A model generated the notes under the pieces. That model was not told the DNA's origin. It saw only the letters and a program-made list of their open reading frames with translations, and ran no database searches. A DNA stretch of 64,000 bases from Apricaphanius iberus (taxonomy: Eukaryota > Chordata > Actinopteri > Cyprinodontiformes > Aphaniidae). The stretch lies in NCBI GenBank assembly GCA_028564705.1, contig JAPXFQ010001349.1:240001-304000 (forward strand), given 5' to 3'. This document shows, piece after piece, positions 47,401 through 58,616 of this stretch (its first letter is position 1; every line of letters starts with the position of its first letter). Position numbers and translations under genes: made by a program.

Positions 47401-49323
47401 TTCAAGCAAGAAGAAACAAACAGCTTGGCTGACATCCTGCCTTCATAACGTTCAGAATAAACTGACCGACAGGTTCCCAGGAGTCTGTGTCAACACTTTA
47501 CTGGGAGGCGGCGTAAAAGCCCTAAAAGTCAGGGGCTGACAAGCTTTAGAGTGGTAAAGAGAGAGATTTTTATCAACAACGTAATGATGTGTAGCAATTA
47601 AGAAACAATCCAAGTCATCTCCAAAGTAGAGTAAAAAAGGCAATATAAAATGATATGTATCACCACTGATTGAACGTTTCTAGATACCACACATTTAGAG
47701 GGGAATTTACATTTATTCAAAGGTAACAATCTTTATATTTATTTTCTAGATGAGGATGAGGAGAGGGAATGTGAATGTGAGAAGTGAAAGTGTCTCATTT
47801 CGGTTTCTGCAGCCTACAGAGAGACGGTAAAGAGAAACGAAAGCGTGTCCGCAGGTGGGCAACGAGACAGGACTGAGTGCTCTCTAATGTGCCATAAATC
47901 TGAACACACTGGTGGGTGGAAGGAAGCACCACTTACGAGCTGCAGCCGAAGCAAGCAAGTTAAAGGGGATGTTGTAAGATCAGTTTAAGAAAAACAACAA
48001 AAACTAAACATGACACGCAGCAAGTGAAGGTGAGAATGGCATTTACTGCAGGATAAACTCACCACTTTTCTTCAACTCCTTATTTTCTTTTACTACTCTC
48101 CAATTTGCATTATTTCGACTGTTTGCTCTCAGTTTTTTCTCACCATAGAAGCTTTTCTTGGCTATCCTTGGACAGAATTGTTTTAAGCCAGACTGTATAA
48201 TGAACAAAACTTGATGCAATGTTAATAACTAAAATCAGTTGGACTGTATGTATGAACGGATGATTGGCTGGCTGATTGTACGGGCCGTGAAAGTGGGAAC
48301 ACTTCCCAGTTCTTCATTATTACGCAGCAGGACCATGGAGTAACCATTAGAAAGCTCAATTTCTTAAACTGAAATGTTTTAATTGATTCTATTTTCTTCT
48401 CACTTGTGTAATTAAACATCTGTCTTTACTGGTTTTAATAGGGAAAGACTTGAAATATACAAGCGTTGTTATGACTAATCTGTGCTGTGTGCTACCGGAG
48501 GTTCTATTGGCATGAGTAACACATACTGCAGACATATGTCATAACATCAATATCCTGTCAGATTTGCAGCGCATTAACCAACTAAAACTCCCTGATGTGA
48601 TGTCAAAACAAACAGTAAGAAAACACAGATATACTCCTAATGCTAATACGACGGTTACCTCATGTTAAAGCAGTAGGGTTTGGAGAAGAGTCACCTGAGA
48701 GCTCCAGCTATCAGTACCAACAGTACTATGCTGCTACAAAACTACCGTTGGGAAGCTAGCTATTCAGCAACCGATTGGAGGCTCTACTTGAGCAGGTAGC
48801 CCGACTAATTTACTACCACATATCAGCGAGTTATGCTAGTGCTGATACTAAAAAGAGCAGAAGGACAAAAGAAATGAGATTTTGAGCAATAAGCTCTTGG
48901 AGGGGGAATTTAATACATAATTATGTGTTCATAGTTGCTCACCATGTGTCCAGATAAAACATGCACTCAGCAAATGTAATGGAATGTGATATTAATCAAC
49001 AATATGAAACAGTAGAACTAACTGCTGCTTTTACATTTTAAACACAAATTAATAATGATCTAAATCTCAGTTTTGCATTTTTGCATAAAAAAAACCAACC
49101 ATTAAACTGCAGGGCTTTCTACTTAGATTTATCATACAGTAAGAATCTCAAGTCAACCAGTGTCTAATATGGATGTACGTTTTGAGAGTAAACATACACT
49201 ATGCTGCCAAACAAGTATTAACATGACATATAGAGCTTCAGCACTACAGGGAAGACTTTCCACGAGGTCCAGGAGTGAGTCTATGGAAGTCCAACATCAG
49301 GTCAGACACTGATGTTGGACAGT
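44411..49323. other. Upstream intron or intergenic sequence, no firm gene
   Basis: Minus-strand text at 44966-45020 spells LTNLAAGNIQCKELLVK before a GTAAAT donor, but no homologue fits and the phase match with exon (a) may be chance. Another consensus donor (GTAAGT, minus, about 47930-47936) has no convincing exon. The rest is featureless. Confidence 0.4.
45339..45357 (+). repeat. (CA)n microsatellite
   Basis: About nine CA units followed by an A run. Confidence 0.9.
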
Positions 49324-49331
49324 AGTGTAAC

Positions 49332-49790
49332 TTAAGAATGCACCGATACTAATACTGCCATCGAGTAGGGATGCCCTATACTGGTACCGGTGCCAGTTCG
49401 GTTCTTATGTACTGTATCGTATCGGTTGAAAATAATCAATACCATGAACTGATACTTAAAATGTGGAAACTGCAATCATTTCACAAAAAATATATTTTTC
49501 ACTTGAAATTGTTTTGTGGTCATTTTTATTAATATACTTTTTTTTTTTTTTTCACCATCATTTCTTGTAACGAGAAGAAAATAAAAACTGTCTTCCAATT
49601 AATTGCATTTTTGTGTGTGGTAGAAATATCAGCATTGGTACTCGGTATTGACAAGTAGTCAGATCCAAATATCGCTATCGTATCGGTTTGAAAAAAGTGG
49701 TATCTTTGCATCCTTAGTCCCTTTTCCTCACGGCCCACAGTTTGTGTAATTCAGTACTGTTTGGATCGGTATCGGCAGACTATGATCCCT
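49332..49790. mobile_element. hAT MITE with perfect 8-bp target duplication and a nested MITE
   Basis: AGTGTAAC occurs at 49324-49331 and 49791-49798, exactly outside the element. Left end TTAAGAATGCACCGATACT and right end, read inward, AGGGATCATAGTCTGCCGATACC form degraded inverted repeats. A second MITE of similar type lies inside at about 49366-49716 (TAGGGATGCCC...; right end read inward TAAGGATGCAAAGATACC). Confidence 0.8.
49366..49716. mobile_element. Nested MITE with GATACCG-rich ends
   Basis: TAGGGATGCCCTATACTGG at the left and TAAGGATGCAAAGATACC read inward from the right are imperfect inverted repeats. Both ends continue into GTATCGTATCGGTT-like sequence. No target duplication was found. 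It sits inside the hAT element at 49332-49790. Confidence 0.55.
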
Positions 49791-50439
49791 AGTGTAACTC
49801 CCCGCTTCTATTCTAATTGATCACACAAGTGTTGTGTTTGGTTGAGTTCACACATCTGTGCAGCCCAGCCAAGTGCTGCCACAACAAACTTGCTCATCCA
49901 TTTCTTCATGGACCTTGATCACTGTGATTTTACACAGCCTACTATTTGCTGATTTTCACAATCACTTTCACTATGTTATAATCCCACTAAGGGCAGACAG
50001 TGAAGTATTTTGTAGCAATGACAGTTTGACTTATTGCAAATGGTTATACCCTGAGTTTCCCTGAGTTTCTAAGGACAATCAGTTTTTTCCACAATGGTTT
50101 TTAGAAAAAATCTGTATGTCTAGGAGTCTGAATTTACACACCTGTGGCCATGGAAATAAACGGAGCACCTGAAGGTAATGATCTGCATCAGTGTGTTTAA
50201 CACTTTAGGTTATATAATCAACATACACTGAAACCTCCAGTTAATGCTATAGCTTTGGGTCAAAAAGGACATTATTCATTAGATTTTGGAGGACATGTCT
50301 TCTGTTCTTGGTCTTCAAAGTGTTAAAACTTTATAACTTATTCTTTACTGTTGCTGGTACAACAGTTAAACTGCAAAGTAACTTACACTGTAACTTCCAA
50401 AAATATAATAATGAGAAAACACAAACAATGCCTGGCCTG

Positions 50440-50570
50440 TACTTGTATAGCGCTTTATTTGGTCCCTACAGACCCCCACAGCGCTTTACACTACATTCAG
50501 TCATTCACCGATTCACGCACTCACTAGTAATGGCAAGCTACGTTTTGGGTTGCGCTGACATTTGTACTAC
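50440..50570 (+). repeat. Dispersed fish repeat (AGCGCTTTAC type)
   Basis: TGTATAGCGCTTTATTTGG and CAGCGCTTTACACTACA followed by CATTCACCGATTCACGCA are characteristic of a repeat widespread in fish genomes. The class is uncertain. Confidence 0.5.
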
Positions 50571-51638
50571 CAAAAAACGTTTGTTTTGATTCCTTCAGAG
50601 TAAAACTTTTGACACAATCATTATCCAAACAAACTCAATGAGCATTTCTTGCTTCCCTGTGCAGTAACGTTTAAAGAACACTTGAAGCAATTAAGCTTCC
50701 TCTTTTAGTTCCCAGTTCATCCCCTTTCCAACTGGAAAAATAACGTTTTTTTCCCACACCAAGCAGCAAATCCAGTTCAGTAAGCACGCACAGAAATCTT
50801 AAAAGGTTCTTCTTTAAATTAGAGTCATACGAATTAAACAAACACGAAATCTGCTGCAAATCATGTGAAGCGTGAGCTGACACTAGTTGACATCTGCCAA
50901 GCAGAGACACTGAAAACAGATTGTGTACAGAGAAAGCCCCGGAGAGTTCCCACACTATAAAAACTGTGGAGCGGGGTTCACAAAAAGCCCGGTGACGACA
51001 GTTGTGGCGCTGGTGGTGGCGAGGAGTAAAGAAATAGGAGGAAGGAGTGAGACAGAGAAGGAAAAGGAGCAAGTCAGGACAGAAAAGAAAAAGACTTCAG
51101 ACTGAAACCTTCCCGTACGTGACTGTCAAAACCACCAACAAAGCATGCAGACTTCAAGAAGCTGCTTATGAAACAGCAGAAGAAAGGTTTGCATCAAAAA
51201 GATTTAAATCTGGACCACTGCTTTGGCATTTGCAGCTATGAATTAGAACAGCTCATGACTGCTAAACTTGCACATAAAGAGGGTGAGGAGCGAGCCTTCC
51301 TCAGAAAGCACAACACCAGCTGGCATCTTTTCACCAGCCAAACCAAAAATCCACACACATGCGCAAAAAAAAACACACAAAAAAACTGCCGCACACAGAA
51401 ATGGAAAATCTGACGCGATATGTAACCCAAGCTCCGGTTCTTTCTGCAGAAATGATCCCAGTACATGAGAGTTTCCCTTTAAGACAAAGCTCAGCTGGCA
51501 GCTAAAGACTGGGGGAGGACTGGTAAGTTTAGGCAAGCACACAAACTACAAACATGAAGAAGCATGTACGCAACCTGCTGCAGCTCTGAATCGCTACAGC
51601 AGGCAAATCAAGGCAGGTGAGGAACGCTGCTGTTTAGC

Positions 51639-51791
51639 CTACACATAGCTGTCATCTCCATTGTCATTGCAAGCCACAGGAAGGCTGTCGGTAGAAGCAG
51701 CATACGGACGCAGCTCTGACAGGAAGCTCTGTTTCTGATCCACCGTCGGGATCTTGTTATTATAATAATCGCAGGCATGATTTTGGTTGAT
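51639..51791 (-). CDS. Candidate terminal coding exon of an unidentified gene
   Basis: A T-rich tract ending in TTGTGCAAAG makes a fair splice acceptor at the high end. After it, 50 codons stay open in phase 0 up to a TAG. The frame contains YYNNKIPTVDQKQSFLSE, ELRPYAASTDSLP and ends NGDDSYV. The C-terminal S-Y-V would suit a class I PDZ-domain ligand, so a membrane or junction protein tail is conceivable. No homologue was recognised, codon bias cannot be judged on so short a piece, and an open stretch of this size can occur by chance. It lies on the same strand as, and upstream of, the rapgef6-like exons. Confidence 0.25.
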   Translation of the reverse strand: MNQNHACDYYNNKIPTVDQKQSFLSELRPYAASTDSLPVACNDNGDDSYV

Positions 51792-53069
51792 CTTTGCACA
51801 AGAAAAAACAACAAAACTAACTATAATCTCACTAAAAAAGTGAAGTAACATTCACTTTCCAGCAGGATAATTACACAACAGCTCTGCACATGAACATGTG
51901 GCCTGTGCCAACATTCAGATATACTTTGAATAAATTTGAAAGGAAAATAGAGCGCTGTGTCAAGCTGAATCGCACTTGAAGCCCTTCAAACTTTCAGCTA
52001 ACCAAAACACACACAAACCTCTGATGGAGAATGGCCTCTGATGTGTGTGCACACAACCCCACAGCAAGTGCACCAGACATCAGGGTTAGAAGTCTGTATA
52101 ACTCAGGTCAGCGACGAAGGGAATCGCCCACAACATCTGATAGGGAAACACCTTCTCTTAGTTTGTACTTCAAACTCTCCCCAAATGGATTTCCTACCTT
52201 AAAAATAGATATTTAAAAAACCAAACCAAATCAGATTTTGTTTAATAATCTGAACACTGTTGATTGGTTGGCTGAAAAGGTCCCCACGTACAACGTATTT
52301 GATGTTTAGTCTAGTCTTTAGTCAGATAGATGGAAAGCTTGAATTCAAGTAATATTTACAAAAAAATTCTGGAAAATTCTTGAACTTTGAAAATGTTCAC
52401 ATCAGCTTCAACGTTTAATCTGTAGTTTTCCCACCTTTGCAATAATTAACTTTGTTTCCAAACGTTACATCATACAAATCTAAGGTTAGATAATGATTTA
52501 AGATTTTAAAAAATAAATAATGGAAAGCTAATCTTTTTTTTTTCAAGTCTGTCTAATAAAATAATGAAACACCAATCAGAGAAACACAGATGACATTACA
52601 TCCTTATGCATATTAAGGGCTGCGTTTACGGAAGGGTTCAAATACGGCAAAACAAGGTCGTTCGCATCATGTTGATGGATGCATCAATTATATTTTAAGA
52701 TGCAGCGGGAAAAAAAAGTTTCTCATGAGAACAAAGTGATGACGAGGTGGGGAGGAGCTGACATCCAGTCCGACTTCATTCCGAGCAAGAGAAATGGTTC
52801 TGGCATTCGTCTCCAAGACAGGAATGTTGTCCGTCCAAGTCAATGCAGCACGCTTCGTTTTCACTGAATGAACAGCCTCAGAACTCAAACTGAAAGTGAA
52901 CTCCACCTTAAAGACATTAGTAAATCTCTTCGATGAGCTCATTACGCTTTGTGACAGGCCAGAAAGAGAAATAGTTAGAGCAATGGGTTTGACTATATTT
53001 CAATATATTCCCCTGAAGGAGGGGCGGCAACACCATTTATTGCGATATATTCTTTTCTTCTGTTTATAC

Positions 53070-53678
53070 TAGAGCTGAAACAACTAATCGATTTAATCGA
53101 TTATAACCGATTATTAAAATAGTTGACAACTAATTTAGTAATCCATTAGTTGCATTAACCCCTTAAGCCCTAGAGTCCCCCATTTGGGAGACTTTGTGGT
53201 TAATTTTTTTAACAGTCCTTAAACGACACTCACACTACAGAAAATATAGTAATAATTCAAATCAAATTAAACAGCACACCAAACACTACAAGGCAATCTA
53301 AACAATGTTTAAAAACTCCAATCACAACTCAGATGCCATATAAATAAATATTTGCAAACAAACTCAAGAAATCATATTTCTGTCAACTCAGCAGCAACAT
53401 TTCTGAGTCTAACACAATCTTTTGTGCTAAACACAAAAACCACTCAAATGAAAGCAGAGGCCCAGCCGATTCCAAAAATGCCTGCCGCAACCAGCTACGT
53501 GAAAGCACCGCGGAGATATGAGCCAAAGAATGACCACAACGCTTTGTGTTTCCTTGTTTGAAATGAAAAGGTGAAAGTAATAGCCAAATATATTATTAAT
53601 AAAAGTGATTAACCGATTAATCAAAAAAATAATCGACAGATTAATCGATTATGAAAATAATCGTTAGTTGCAGCCCTA
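53070..53678. mobile_element. Non-autonomous hAT element with perfect 8-bp target duplication
   Basis: GTTTATAC occurs at 53062-53069 and 53679-53686. Between them lie 609 bp with left end TAGAGCTGAAACAACTAATC and right end, read inward, TAGGGCTGCAACTAACG, followed on both sides by ATTAATCGATTAT-type subterminal sequence. There is no transposase. The internal part is AT-rich filler. Confidence 0.9.
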
Positions 53679-53686
53679 GTTTATAC

Positions 53687-55289
53687 ATACTGAATTTAAA
53701 TATTCTCTCATCCCAGATACACTGTAGCAGAAAACCGACTTCAAAACCATATTAAAAGCCATTTAAAAATAATTTATTGTGCAAAATGTTTTTATATATA
53801 TATATTTGTACATATTTGTGTTACAAATCTGTTTTGAGAACAACGCAAACCAAAAATTCACATAACCTAAATAAAGATTATTTTAAATAAAACACAAGCT
53901 AAATGGTTTTTTTTAAATCTACATTGCCTATGGCTATAAATGCACAAAAATGAAGATGCACATGTATGAACTAAAATTCTTAAAAGGTTCATAAGGTTTA
54001 TTTTCAGTTACATAGAAAACAACCCATTTTAAATGTATAAACATCAGCATTTACTCTCCTTGTGTACCTGCCACAAGGTATGCAGAGCTGGATGACATCA
54101 ACTTGTCCATAAGGGCGGTATAGTCAAAATCTTTACCGTTGGCTAAATTCAGATCATTTCCATCATATATAATTCAAATTTACCACTAACTTGCTGTAAT
54201 CCCAAAAATCAAAGCCCTGTCTTACTTTTTTTAAACGTTCCGTTTGAGAGAGGCAACTCAAAGATGCTACTGCATTAATTGTTCTTTCGAGAACAGAGAT
54301 TTTAGAGAGAAGAGAGGTGAAAACAAAGCTGAGAGCAGAGGGCAGAGATAATCAGCAGCTTGTGGTTTGTGTTCTGTTGTGGACAGTGACTTAGTGTTTC
54401 CACAATGGGATCTGCTGAACAAGAGGCCTCCCACAACACTGCTTCTGTCAGCGCTTCAGACTTAATCCTGCTGAATGGGAACAGCTGGCATCCAGCCGGA
54501 GTCAAATGGATGTAATGAGAGAGTTGATGCGTTCTCTAAAACTCTCAGCTGGTTACAGCTGGGTGGGAGATAATCGTCCTGTGTTCTCTGAAAACTACAA
54601 GATCTCCAAACCTTTCATTTTAGATCGAGGATTTGTGGTCTTTTTGCAACTGAAGGCAACCTGAGACCAGAGTTTGAATGCAGCGCAGTTAAGGAAAGTA
54701 GGAAATCACTTGGACACCTATCATTTTAAGTGATTTTTTTACCAAAAAAGTGATGACTTGTTTCAGCCCAGAGCTAGGGTGATCCCCTTTATCTTAAATA
54801 ACTTCAGTGAAACACATTTTGTAGCAGCCAGGCCGCCATAAACTGCCTGAGTTTTGTCCACATTCTCTCTTATAGCTGTGAAAGGTTTATGGAGGCGCTT
54901 CACTGTTACTTTACAGCAAGAAGGTCCTGGGCACAAATGCAAGTATTTACAGCTACATCCGCCCTTACAGGCAATCAACCAGCTAAAAACTCATACCATA
55001 TATGCCATACATAAGCGCCATACTGATGTACTAAGGACAGTGTAACTGCAAGTAGATCATTCCAAGTAATCAATTTTTGAAATGTCTGCACCTTTTTAAA
55101 ATGAATGCAGAACAAGCAAAATAAATGCAAGACAATAACTGGAAGAAAACCATATTCTGCATCAGGTTGAGACACGTTTGCAATTAATTAAAGGAGGGAG
55201 ACAGCAAAACCTAAAGCAATTCTTTGACTTCAATTTGTAGAAAAAAATAAGAGTTTGATTATATTCTAAATTATTACAGCACACATGTA
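53687..55289. other. No gene seen
   Basis: AT-rich with a TATATATA run near 53795; no exon or transposon recognised. Confidence 0.55.
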
Positions 55290-55390
55290 TCTAGGGATGA
55301 AACAATACCACTATTTTCAGGCCAATAAGACACCGATACTTGGATCTAAGTGTTTGCCGATCAAGAATACCAATACCGATATTTTATGGA
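55290..55390. repeat. One-sided hAT-like end
   Basis: CTAGGGATGAAACAATACCAC followed by ACACCGATACTTGG and AATACCAATACCGATAT resembles the left part of a fish hAT MITE; no right end was found before the repetitive block that follows. Confidence 0.45.
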
Positions 55391-55394
55391 GTCG

Positions 55395-55695
55395 AAAAAG
55401 TCTCACTACAAATAAACTCACGCAGGGTTTTTCACAAATGCACATGCTCATTCGGAGATGCACACAGTCTGTTTCAGAAATGCACACGCTGTGGTTAACA
55501 AATATAATTTCGAGAAATGCTTGTAATATAAATTTACAAATGCACATGATCTGTTTCAGAAATGCACACAAGCTGTTTCACAAATCTAATTTTGAGAGAA
55601 ACTTCAAATATAAATTCACTCAGATCATACGGATCGCTAAATGTGCATTTATGGAGCGCTTCTCATTTGTGAACCTCTCTGCATTTGTGAGAGAA
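55395..55695. repeat. Degenerate array of AAATGCACA/TTTCAGAAATGCACAC units
   Basis: The strings AAATGCACATG, AGATGCACACAG, TTTCAGAAATGCACAC (twice) and CAAATGCACATG recur at irregular spacing. Near the right edge the inverted forms TGTGCATTT and CATTTGTGA appear. This explains the 138-aa plus-strand ORF over it, which I do not regard as a gene. Confidence 0.6.
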
Positions 55696-55829
55696 TTCTG
55701 AGTGGCTTATGAATGTGTCAATCAAATTCATCACTACGCAGCTATATTTGCTTTCAGCCAATCATATGGCTCCTAACATTTTCTATCCTCATTGCGGGCC
55801 GAACGTACGGACATCAGCATTAATTACAT

Positions 55830-57241
55830 TAGGTCTGCAGTGATTCATCGAGTAACTCGATTTACTCGATTCCAAAAATTGCTCGAGGTTAAAAATACTG
55901 CCTCGAAGCCTCGTTAAATTCCTATGGCGCGCACTATACGAGCAGGTTTCTGATTGTTCCACACGGACGTTGTTTTGTTCGCTCCTGTGCGAAGCACAAC
56001 AGTAGCGCGTGATCCAGTTTGAATTTAGTTGGCGCGATGGGAGTAAAGAAGACCATAACCGGCAGAAAATGTGTAAAGTTTGGGATCCCTACATTCTAAA
56101 CAAAGAAGAGAACAAAGTACAGCGTATTTACTGCAAAGTAGAGCTGGCGTACCACAGCAGTACGAGCTCAATCATCCAGCATCAGAAATTATCCATGCGA
56201 TTTTTCATCAAGCGTCGCAGAAACAAGGTAACGTAATCTAAACCTGTAGATGTTAATGTTCACTAATTTTAATACTGTACATGATGCTGTTTGACTAGAT
56301 ACGATTTTTAGCTTTCATATATTTAAGAATTAAGTATTCATGCTCAATCGCAAGAGAGCCTTGTCCACGCGTACACAAAACGGAGATATTTGTCTACGGT
56401 ATGGCCTGTCATCTACACGTAAACGCAGATTTTTCGGCACAAAAAATGAATCTTAAAAAATAAAATAAAAATCTGGCCAAAGTGGAGAACTGCGTTTTCT
56501 CTGTTTTCAGTATCTGCTTGTGGACGGATGAACAGAGTTCAGAAAAATCACCAAATTTCATGCTGCGCTGCAACGAAAGTAAGAAAAAATATATATTTTC
56601 TCACTCTCTCCTGACACAGAGACTCCTGTGAGTGTTCATAATTATTAATAATTGATTATTCCTAAACGTTCAGTGCTGCTGAGCAGGGGCGTATCCAGGA
56701 GGTGTATAAAGTGAAGCTAAAGGGGCCAAGGGTGGGTCTGGGACTGTAACATCAAAGTAACAGCAGAGATGCTCTTCTAGTGGGGACCCAATCTGAGCTG
56801 GTCACATTTGAGATTTTTCAACTGTTAAAAAGGACATTCAGTCATTTTGTTTTACTAAGGTTTATGTGACAATGCCGTCTCGAACTGCTTGATTTTCAAA
56901 CAATATAAGTGACTGGCGAAGAAGAAAATCACAAAAACATTGCAACTTTTCCACAAAAAAATGGATGGACCATTTAGTTTATTAACTTACAGTATTGTTG
57001 TGACTGTTATTTTGTCAAGTAAATAAATAAACAAATACTGTAAATGGGCTTTTGGAGTTCTCTATTTTTTTGAGAGATAAAAGGGCCATGCTTGATCATT
57101 TTACAGCCACAAAATTTTTCGTTATGCATGATTTGTTTTGGTTATTTAAAAACGTAAAAACATTATTAGATTAATCGAGTAATCGATTCGATAAAGTGCT
57201 AGATTAATCGATTACAAAAAGAATCGATAGCTGCAGCCCTA
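55830..57241 (+). mobile_element. hAT transposon remnant with BED-finger exon and perfect 8-bp target duplication
   Basis: AATTACAT flanks the element at 55822-55829 and 57242-57249. The left end TAGGTCTGCAGTGATTCATC and the right end, read inward as TAGGGCTGCAGCTATCG, are inverted repeats. The 1412-bp interior keeps the start of a transposase gene (BED finger, 56009-56236) but no catalytic domain, and carries at about 56670-57040 a segment related to 13990-14420. Confidence 0.9.
56009..56236 (+). pseudogene. Broken hAT transposase N-terminus (BED zinc finger)
   Basis: A 75-codon frame whose middle, from K23 (KVWDPYILNKEENKVQ) through YCKVELAYHSSTSSIIQH, is the BED-type zinc finger found at the N-terminus of hAT transposases and ZBED proteins, where it binds DNA. 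The consensus needs two Cys and two His. Here the first Cys position is R39, C42 and H58 remain, and the final His is replaced in LSMRFF. The finger cannot fold normally. The frame ends at a stop just after a GTAACG-like donor, and no DDE/RNase H domain follows in the element. It is a fossil of the mobile element that surrounds it. Confidence 0.8.
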
Positions 57242-57249
57242 AATTACAT

Positions 57250-58229
57250 AAAAGTACTAATCCATTTCCTATGTTTATTAAACCGTGAGCTCGGATTCGC
57301 AATCTATTGCCCCAGTTTATTAGACTTTGTTACCATGTGGGTTGTTCTGTCTGGAAATAAAAGTAGGAAGAAACATCCCTGAATCCAAACAGAATCACTG
57401 ACTTGTCAATCAAAAGCATTCAGTTTAAGTTCATCTTAGTTTACCTGAATATATGAATAACAACGACACAAGACATTTCTACCACAAATATGAAAGACAA
57501 CACGGCAGTGGGTGGAACAGGTCTCTCACACAGCAGTGTGCCTCAGACTTCCCAAATGATTGTGGGCTTCAGAGTTTCTTGATATTTCCGTCCTCACAAT
57601 TGACTTCAAGAGAATCCATGGACTCATTTCCACAGGTTCTGTTCCTCTGTGTATCATCACTGCTGCCTGGCTACTGGAAGGAATGCTGCTGTTGTTGACT
57701 CTGGTCCAGTTTCAGAGGGATTTAGCGGAAAGGGTGGCTCAAACCAATATGTGGCCTGCGCTCTACTGAAAGCGCCACACATGGAGAAACAGATTTATTT
57801 TGTTGGCAAGAAAAATCAAAAAGAAAAAAAGGGAGAAAAAAAAACAGTCAGGAAAAGGAACAACTGCTACTGTAAACTGTCTCTTTCGCCAATTTCAAAC
57901 ACTTTCTTTGGATATGTTAAAGCTTATAAAGCTCAAATAAATTAAAAAGAACCCAAAACAAATGTTATAGTTAGACTCCTACGTTGATTTAAAAACCTCA
58001 GACCTTAAATAAGTTGGAAAGAGAAAACAAATTTTTGTCTGTCTGTACTTCCATACATCAGCTGATCTCTCGGCAACATCAGCAAGTGGATAACAAGAGT
58101 TAAAAGGAGCTTCTTTAGCTACATTTACTAACACCTCCAGGTGATAAGAGGCCAACAGTTTTGCAGAAACTGATCCGAAATTGGTCTTCCTAAATTAATA
58201 GGTAAACATCAAGAGGGAATGCTCAAGGC
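57250..58229. other. No firm gene; short hydrophobic ORF
   Basis: A plus-strand frame ending at 57769 contains PLCIITAAWLLEGMLLLLTL, which could be a membrane helix after a CATTTCCACAG acceptor-like site. There is no homologue or supporting neighbour exon. Confidence 0.35.
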
Positions 58230-58315
58230 GAGCATTGAGCTACTTGAACTCTGGACGAATCGATAAAATCAAAATTCGATGATTGCACTGAGATGCACTG
58301 AGCTCAAGCCTCCTT

Positions 58316-58616
58316 CTTGCCTGAGGAGTGAGCAGGCCCTTCTTTTCACCCGAAGGGGCAGGGTTTCCCCAGCTGGACATAGCACGTGCATGGAGGTGCA
58401 TGTTTTTGTGGGAGTAGCTCACATTAGCTGCTCAAGGGAACACGGGGAGAACATGCAAGCTCCACACACAGCCCTTTTGCTAAACCCACCCAAGGTGTGG
58501 GTGCTGATGATATGGAGGACCACACACACCCTCAGCACCCACAGCGTCCCCAGCAGGAATCGAACCCGGGACCTTCTAGCTGTGAGCTGTGCTACCAGCT
58601 GCGCCACTGTGCTCCC
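58316..58616 (-). mobile_element. tRNA-derived SINE
   Basis: On the minus strand the element begins GGGAGCACAGTGG. It has a pol III A box TGGCGCAGCTGGTAGC (58591-58606) and a B box GGTTCGATTCC (58556-58566) at tRNA-like spacing. The body contains TGTGTGGAGCTTGCATGTTC and AAAAACATGCAC, typical of a fish SINE body. The tail and exact low end are uncertain. A segment rich in CAGCACCCACA repeats sits between the tRNA-like head and the body. It is not a functional tRNA gene, since the acceptor stem and 3' half are not tRNA-like. Confidence 0.7.

Larger units (their letters stand above)
49799..53061. other. Upstream intron or intergenic sequence
   Basis: Apart from the repeat at 50440-50570 and the candidate exon at 51639-51791, no motif was recognised. 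Confidence 0.5.

Noticed and set aside
55285..55701. 138-aa ORF
   Set aside because: Built from the AAATGCACA repeat units; no domain.
57560..57769. Plus-strand ORF with a possible membrane helix
   Set aside because: Acceptor-like site and hydrophobicity alone are not enough; no homologue and no neighbouring exon.
58556..58616. tRNA gene
   Set aside because: A and B boxes are present but the sequence runs into a SINE body and lacks a complete cloverleaf.
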